DNA of 64,000 nucleotides from Pleurodeles waltl (Eukaryota; Chordata; Amphibia; Caudata; Salamandridae). Positions 57,777-64,000 of this stretch are shown in pieces. Position 1 is the stretch's first letter. Every line of letters begins with the position of its first letter. A program made the position numbers and the translations under genes. The notes below the pieces were generated by a model. It was not told where the DNA came from. It worked only from the letters and a program-made list of their open reading frames with translations, and ran no database searches. The stretch covers positions 1,181,880,863-1,181,944,862 of the forward strand of contig NC_090437.1 of NCBI RefSeq assembly GCF_031143425.1, given 5' to 3'.

Positions 57777-57931
57777 GAGTCTGAGTTAGAGTTTGACGGA
57801 GGGGTTACTCCATTACAACAGTCAGCCAAAAATAAATCCCATTATATCCTATGCAATGTATATTTCAGCCGACGGGATATCCATCAATGTTGTGACAGAG
57901 TAACTCCTCCGCTAAACTCCAAGTCAGGCTC
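57777..57931. mobile_element. MITE inserted in the Helitron, first
   Basis: About 155 bp with inverted ends GAGTCTGAGTTAGAGTTTGA and inverse GAGCCTGACTTGGAGTTTAG. Both continue into cggagg-gttactc and a tacaac/cacaac stretch. It is a relative of the element at 58250 and of the fragment at 278. Flanks are ttg and tta. Confidence 0.65.
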
Positions 57932-58249
57932 TTAGTTCTCCTAGCTTATATGGGAAGTCCAAATCAACAATTTGGGCTAGTTTAGATCTGGCAGCAACAC
58001 TAAAACTTGTTTTGAGAGCTTTTCCGGAAATTGAGTATGTTACTCAGGTTGACCCAGAAAGTACTGAGCTTCCTAAAACAAATATGATGGACACTTATTG
58101 TCTCAATCAAAGTGTCCATCTAGAAAACATATGTTTGTATGAAGTGCAGCGGTGCTATATGTGCAGAAATAATTTAGATGAGACCATTGAGCAAGGAACT
58201 TTAGCAGTTTCTGACAGTAAAGGATGTTTAGTGAGACATGCCAAACCAA

Positions 58250-58422
58250 GGGCCTGATTATGACCTTGGCGGAGGGTATTACTCCATCACAAACATGATG
58301 GATATCTGTTCCACTGTATTACAAGTTCCATAGGAAATAATGGAACTTGTAATACGGATGGTTGGGATATCGGTCACGTTTGTGACAGAGTAATCCCCTC
58401 CGCCAAGGTTGTAATCAGGCCC
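58250..58422. mobile_element. MITE inserted in the Helitron, second
   Basis: A 173-bp foldback element with ends GGGCCTGATTATGACCTTGG and inverse GGGCCTGATTACAACCTTGG, flanked by caa on both sides (58247-58249 and 58423-58425). The centre is itself a perfect hairpin (attacaagttccat and its inverse, about 58319-58354). The termini resemble those of the big Harbinger elements. Confidence 0.85.
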
Positions 58423-59689
58423 CAAGTCTCATTAACCATTGTAGACTGAGCTGTTACCACCAGAGAAAAGAGAGTTCATGTAGCTTACTCTCTTGCTACG
58501 TTGTAAATCTTAGTATTCCGAGACTGAACTACTAAATGATTACGACTTCTATGAAGATGCTTTCAATGAAGTCAGCATCCAATGTGAATTGTTTCCTACA
58601 AATCAGAAAATGTTAAATGATGAAACCCAACAGAAATAAACAATTGCTATAGAAGTAGCAAAGGACAGCTTACAAGGCAGCCTGAGCTCAGGGCCTAATA
58701 TTCAAGAAAATGGGACATTCATAGCTATAAATAAAGTAGAAAATGCTATGAGTCATGGGAGGAGTGCGAGCATTGATTTAGAAAGTTTGATTTGACAAAT
58801 AAATGAAGAATAACTAAAGATTTCACAGCAAATAGCAAAATCTGTAGAGCATGGACTATTACATAATAAGTCTAAATGTACTTGCAAAACATTCAAGGTT
58901 AGATGTCTGTATGTTAGAGGTCAGGCAGGTACATGGAAATGTTTTTTGATACAAGTACTCACAGCATTTGTTCTGGGACAAACTAGTTCTGATCATTCAT
59001 ATGTTGTGACTGCTCCTACTGGACTAGCTGCCCACAACATTAAAGGAATCACATTGCACAGATTACTAATGCTGCCTGTGGAACATGACAACAAACTAGA
59101 ATACCTAAAGTTATTTGGTGATGCTTTTCATGAGGTGTCCAGAGTTCTCAAGAAATTGAAATTCTCATTATTGATGAAGGTAGCATGATATCAAACCTTA
59201 CGGTAGATTTTATTCATCTATGAATTCAAGGGTCCTCAGTATTGACTATGATGTTTTTTTTGTAGGAAAACATGTCAGTTTTTCGTGACCTTTTAGAGTT
59301 GAATCTGGTCAAAGGTCAACACAATTTTTTAAAACTCAAAGGTCTTTAGGCAGTTTTGGGAATGCAAACATTTGGTTACATTTCCAGAACACACTGAGTT
59401 AACACAAAATATAAGATCTAGCGTATGGGGAAATATTAAAAGACATCAGAATATGTATAATTAGGAAAGAAGCTAAAAACTATTGTTTCTTGCATGGTTA
59501 CATCTCTATTCCCCCACATGAAGTCACCAGCTTCTATAATGTAACATTTATTGAAAATTCAGAAACATATTGTGTGTTGAATGCCAACATTGGATGAGCC
59601 CACACAGTTTAACTTAGAAATGTTTCATTTGGAGAAACAGGGAATAGTGGCTGTAACGCACCTGGCGATAGGAATTCCCATTCCTGTCA

Positions 59690-60305
59690 CCAGCACAAGC
59701 ACCCCACACGTCAACACACTTGCAAACACCGCTCCAACAATCCACACACTTGCAAACACCCCCCACCCATCCACACACTTGCAAACACATACCCCAATCC
59801 AACCGCACACTTGCAAACACCCCCCACCTGACTGCACACTTTCAAACACACCCCCTCACCCGAACGCACACTTTCAAACACCCCGCCACCTGACAGCACA
59901 CATACATACAAACACCCCAACTGAGTCACACACTGACATACACACACCCCCACTCATCAACACACTCGCCCTCACAATGACATATACACACCCCCACTCA
60001 TCAATACACTTGCTCTCAAACTGACATACACTCGCTTTCACACTGATATACAAACCCCCACTCATCCGCACACCTTCATACATGCACCCCCACTCATCAA
60101 CATATTCCCTGACAAACACCCCTACTCGCATGCATCCCAATACACACGCCTACTCACTCGCACCTTGATGCACCCCTCTCCCCTCCACTTCCATTCAGAC
60201 ACACACACCCTCCACGTACACATACATTCACACACGCACTCACGCACACCCATACTGCTACACATACACATACATGCACACACCACACACATGCACACAA
60301 CACCC
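59690..60305 (+). repeat. CA- and C-rich minisatellite region
   Basis: The left part repeats cacacttgcaaacacc-ccc at about 21-26-base spacing. The right part repeats a longer unit with cacccccactcatcaacaca and a tgacatacac-like block (about 45-60 bases). Open frames on both strands come from the lack of stops in CA-rich sequence. Confidence 0.7.
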
Positions 60306-60324
60306 CTTTCGGACCGTCCACCTA

Positions 60325-62331
60325 CCTATCTGGGTGAGGTGGTCATCGAGGAGGGGATGGGTGTCGGCTTTCCACCAGCAGTGCTGCACCGCTGTGCAGG
60401 AACTATTGTGCTATATGACATCTTGTAATATGGTGGGAGGGGTACTTTTGGCGTGGCTCCTTCTGACTGGTCCCCTCTGCTTCACTGGATTCAGCCTCCT
60501 GGTTCCCGTGGGCTGCAGCTACCCCACTTACCAGTGTGTCTTCTCCTTCGCCAGATGATGCTGATGCACACAAAGACAGAGAAGGAGAGGGAGGAACAGA
60601 TGTTGGGAGGGAGAGAGATAGGGTGCAATGGGTCAATGCCAGCCCAATAGTTGCATGGAGTAACATCATCATCATCTACTGCCATGCCATCACATGCTAT
60701 GCCCTCATCTATACATGCTACAACAGTGGGACTCCATGGGGGAAACTACAGCTATGCTGATGTCAAATGATGATGGTGGTACAATTGCACCCATGTTCTT
60801 GAAGTGAGTCATACTAGTGACACTTGCACAGTACTTGGCAACTACACATGGGTATTTAAGTAAACAATTCCTGCACTCCTGAATCAACTGAATCCTGCAT
60901 GGGTAGGTAGCATACCAACTAAGCCATGGACAGTTAGCACAGTGACATCTTTGCCCATTCTGCCTCACTACAGATGCAGTACATGTTAACAGATTTTGCT
61001 CTCACTGATATCCCCTGGCACAGTGGTAGGAAAATACATATGACAATGCCCTGACACCTCAGGTGTCATGATGACGTAGCCAGGATCTGGGTTCCCATAC
61101 TAGTTTAAGGGAGACACCACATATTACACAATGGAAGTAATTGCCCTCATAAATGACTGTCTGCATGGTATGGGTACACATCTGTGAAACCAATCCTGCC
61201 AGCGTGGGTAATACCCATAGTGGACAGGCATCATCCTAGTTCCTACACTACAGCTACCCATCTGTACTCAACTCAAACCCAACTAAGCAACACAGTAATG
61301 AGGTGAGAGTGTGTATTTACCCCCTTGTGGCTGTTGTGCTGCTCTCAAGCGCCCATCCAACTTAGGGTAGGCCACTGCCAAAAAGCGGGCCATTAAGGGG
61401 GTCAGGATTTGATGGGAACCCCTCCCTCATTGGTAGGACATCCCCAGCAGGGCCTCAGCAGTCTTCCGGGCTCAGCGTCTCAGGTTCATCCACCTGTTTC
61501 TGCAGTGGGTGCTCCGCCGGGCACGGACCCACAGAGTCTGCACTTGTTGGCAATAGCCCACCAAATCCCCTTCTTGTGCTAGGTGCTGACCTGCATCTTT
61601 GTCACAGACAGAAGGAGAAAGTCATATAGAGTGGCATCACATCTACAGCAGTGAACTTCACACATCTCTCACCTCTCATGCCCACACTTACATGCCTTCA
61701 CATCTCTTACGCTCAGACTCCTGACCAATATCCATGCATCTACACTATCTACCACATCCCAAAGCCTTTCATCCACATACACATAACTATCAGTCAGGAC
61801 AGTGATATTTGATTCACCTGTGCTCTGGTGCCCCATACAACTGTCCTTACAGGGGTAGGACCCCGTCCACTAGCTTCTCTAACTCCTCCAGGGTGAAGGC
61901 TGGGGCCCTATCCCCTGCAGGTTGCGGCATCTTGGCTACCAGAGTCAGAACACAGCAGCAAACGCAGTGGAGATCTTGTGTGAAGGAGTGTCAGGAGTCA
62001 AGTGAGTAGTGCCACATGAAATGGCGGTCACGCCTGCCGTGGACATCACCATCACCATTGTCGTAGATCACCATTGGCTCCAGTTTCCCATTGACAACAA
62101 TGTTAACCAATGAGGTTTGCATGGCCGGCGGTATGAGGTCACTTCCATTTGTCCTGCGCATGCAGGACCGGCGGCTACCATTTTACATGTATCTAGTGAA
62201 TAGTGGCAGAATATTAGGTGCGTCATGGGTGACATAATGGGAATATTGCACTACTGTACTGTGTCCACACTGTCAAATCAGCTTCTTGTGACTTCTACCT
62301 CTGCCATTCTCAGATTTGGTGCAATGCTGAG
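60325..62331 (-). mobile_element. PIF/Harbinger fragment (copy 3), gene C region only
   Basis: Minus-strand sequence matching gene C of the two full copies. Part of exon 3 lies at about 60400-60570 (ASASSGEGEDTLVSG), exon 2 at about 61320-61590 (cttgtggctg-tg and the Myb-like block) and exon 1 at about 61818-61931 (FTLEELEKLVDGVLP). Beyond that is the region between genes C and B, up to the LTR element at 62332. Genes A and B and both transposon ends are absent. It is more decayed than copies 1 and 2, and exon 2 has lost its frame. Confidence 0.7.
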
Positions 62332-64000
62332 TGTAGGAAGTTGGCTCTGTATGTGCTATTTCAAAGTAAGGAATAGCATGCACAGAGTCCAAGGGTTCCC
62401 CTTAGAGGTAAAATAGTGGTAAAAATAGATAATACCAATGCTCTCTTTTGTAGTAGTGTGGTCGAGCAGTAGGCTTATCCAAGGAGTAGTGTTAAGCATT
62501 TGTTGTACATACACATAGACAATAAATGAGGTACACACACTCAGAGACAAATCCAGCCAATAGGTTTTTGAATAGAAAAATATCTTTTCTTAGTTTATTT
62601 TAAGAACCACAGGTTCAAATTCTACATGTAATATCTCATTCGAAAGGTATTGCAGGTAAGTACTTTAGGAACTTCAAATCATCAAAATTGCATGTATACT
62701 TGTCAAGTTATTGACAAATAGCTATTTCAAAAGTGGACACAGTGCAATTTTCACAGTTCCTGGGGGAGGTAAGTTTTTGTTAGGTTAACCAGGTAAGTAA
62801 GACACTTACAGGGCTTAGTTCTTGGTCCAAGGTAGCCCACCGTTGGGGGTTCAGAGCAACCCCAAAGTCACCACACCAGCAGCTCAGGGCCGGTCAGGTG
62901 CAGAGTTCAAAGTGGTGCCCAAAACACATAGGCTAGAATGGAGAGAAGGGGGTGCCCCGGTTCCGGTCTGCTTGCAGGTAAGTACCCGCGTCTTCGGAGG
63001 GCAGACCAGAGGGGTTTTGTAGGGCACCGGGGGGGACACAAGCCCACACAGAAATTTCACCCTCAGCGGCGCGGGGGCGGCCGGGTGCAGTGTAGGAACA
63101 AGCGTCGGGTTCGCAATGTTAGTCTATGAGAGATCTCGGGATCTCTTCAGCGCTGCAGGCAGGCAAGGGGGGGGTTCCTCGGGGAAACCTCCACTTGGGC
63201 AAGGGAGAGGGACTCCTGGGGGTCACTTCTCCAGTGAAAGTCCGGTCCTTCAGGTCCTGGGGGCTGCGGGTGCAGGGTCTCTCCCAGGCGTCGGGACTTT
63301 AGGTTCAAAGAGTCGCGGTCAGGGGAAGCCTCGGGATTCCCTCTGCAGGCGGCGCTGTGGGGGCTCAGGGGGGACAGGTTTTGGTACTCACAGTATCAGA
63401 GTAGTCCTGGGGTCCCTCCTGAGGTGTTGGATCGCCACCAGCCGAGTCGGGGTCGCCGGGTGCAGTGTTGCAAGTCTCACGCTTCTTGCGGGGAGCTTGC
63501 AGGGTTCTTTAAAGCTGCTGGAAACAAAGTTGCAGCTTTTCTTGGAGCAGGTCCGCTGTCCTCGGGAGTTTCTTGTCTTTTCGAAGCAGGAGCAGTCCTC
63601 AGAGGATGTCGAGGTCGCTGGTCCCTTTGGAAGGCGTCGCTGGAGCAGGGTCTTTGGAAGGCAGGAGACAGGCCGGTGAGTTTCTGGAGCCAAGGCAGTT
63701 GTCGTCTTCTGGTCTTCCTCTGCAGGGGTTTTTCAGCTAGGCAGTCCTTCTTCTTGTAGTTGCAGGAATCTAATTTTCTAGGGTTCAGGGTAGCCCTTAA
63801 ATACTAAATTTAAGGGCGTGTTTAGGTCTGGGGGGTTAGTAGCCAATGGCTACTAGCCCTGAGGGTGGGTACACCCTCTTTGTGCCTCCTCCCAAGGGGA
63901 GGGGGTCACAATCCTAACCCTATTGGGGGAATCCTCCATCTGCAAGATGGAGGATTTCTAAAAGTTAGAGTCACTTCAGCTCAGGACACCTTAGGGGCTG
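62332..64000 (+). mobile_element. LTR-type element, 5' end, runs out of the window
   Basis: Begins TGTAGGAAGTTGGCTCTG, which I recall as the start of a very abundant newt LTR-type repeat, and continues without recognisable coding sequence to the end of the window. The right-hand part (from about 62820) is GC-rich, with open frames on both strands that carry no domain. It interrupts Harbinger copy 3. If complete, its right end should be followed by a copy of the bases before 62332 (ctgag). Confidence 0.6.

Larger units (their letters stand above)
57427..59190 (+). pseudogene. Helitron Rep/helicase protein, fragmentary
   Basis: Rolling-circle transposase-helicase of the Helitron class. The first part (57427-57702) contains MWSANMDIHFVADSSVALTQ and YVTSYITKSE, the conserved block after the Rep domain. 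The second (58012-58257) contains VHLENICLYEVQRCY, the linker block before the helicase. The third (58946-59188) begins at the Walker A region, which reads GQAGTWKC instead of a GxGKS/T-type loop, followed by VTAPTGLAAHNIKGITLHRL, typical of Pif1-like helicases. The downstream DE box is shifted near 59160 (EILIIDEGSM in another frame). Damaged catalytic loop, stops and insertions make it non-functional. Confidence 0.75.
57414..59640 (+). mobile_element. Helitron remnant
   Basis: Immediately after the Harbinger end, plus-strand fragments match the Helitron Rep-helicase in order: the segment after the Rep nuclease, the linker, and then the Pif1-type helicase. The element is missing its N-terminal Rep part and both ends (no 5' TC or 3' hairpin-CTRR were placed). 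Two small MITEs are inserted in it. Confidence 0.75.

Noticed and set aside
59581..60140. His/Thr/Pro-rich frame and its Cys/Val-rich antisense frames
   Set aside because: Produced by the CA-rich minisatellite. The Cys-rich antisense repeat (VFASV-C-V) is a shadow of the caaacac repeat and not a secreted Cys-rich protein.
62822..63759. Gly/Arg-rich frames up to 187 residues at the right edge
   Set aside because: No domain, open on both strands, and inside sequence that continues directly from an LTR-type end. Probably non-coding repeat.

Overview
This window is repeat-dense DNA from a large vertebrate genome, most likely a salamander and plausibly a newt such as Pleurodeles. The reasons are spliceosomal introns with GT/AG borders inside the transposons, a retrovirus remnant, L2-type LINEs, PIF/Harbinger elements with GGCCCTCATT ends, and several long terminal repeat types whose ends I recall as common in newt assemblies. 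The species call is inference. I found no host gene exon, tRNA or rRNA gene. Almost everything recognisable is mobile DNA or its debris, and nearly every coding stretch is broken.

Layout. 0.3-5 kb: small MITEs and a broken LINE. 7.1-11.1 kb: endogenous retrovirus internal region on the minus strand (gag, RT, RNase H). 11.7-14 kb: a clean solo LTR with a 5-bp target duplication. 16-18.7 kb: the 3' part of a GC-rich LTR retrotransposon. 19.8-23.5 kb: MITEs. 24-25.3 kb: two inverted 84-bp repeat arrays. 26-36.2 kb: a composite locus built of two blocks of a degenerate 64-bp tandem repeat, a recurring dyad motif and an SGNH-hydrolase-like fragment, interrupted by a chain-of-hairpins element and by an LTR that itself carries an L2 LINE. 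36.7-45.0 kb: a full-length PIF/Harbinger transposon with three genes. 45.6-47.9 kb: another LINE. 48.7 kb: an LTR-promoter-like duplicated 72-bp module. 49.5-57.4 kb: a second, inverted copy of the three-gene Harbinger. 57.4-59.6 kb: a decayed Helitron holding two MITEs. 60.3-62.3 kb: a third Harbinger fragment. 62.3-64 kb: another LTR-type element leaving the window.

How the parts relate. Each Harbinger copy carries a Myb/SANT-like protein with a coiled C-terminus (gene A), a DDE transposase (gene B, opposite strand) and a second Myb/SANT-like protein with a long Ser/Thr/Pro-rich and Lys-rich tail (gene C). By analogy with known Harbinger elements, the Myb-like proteins would bring the transposase to the ends or to the nucleus. 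Both full copies are inactivated by stops and frameshifts, but they share gene order, intron positions and a 99-bp transposase intron, so the three-gene layout is ancestral. Many small elements share the GGGCCTGATT/GGCCCTCATT end and 3-bp flanks, suggesting mobilisation by the same transposase. Nesting gives a relative chronology: 64-bp repeat, then LTR, then L2; and Helitron, then MITEs.
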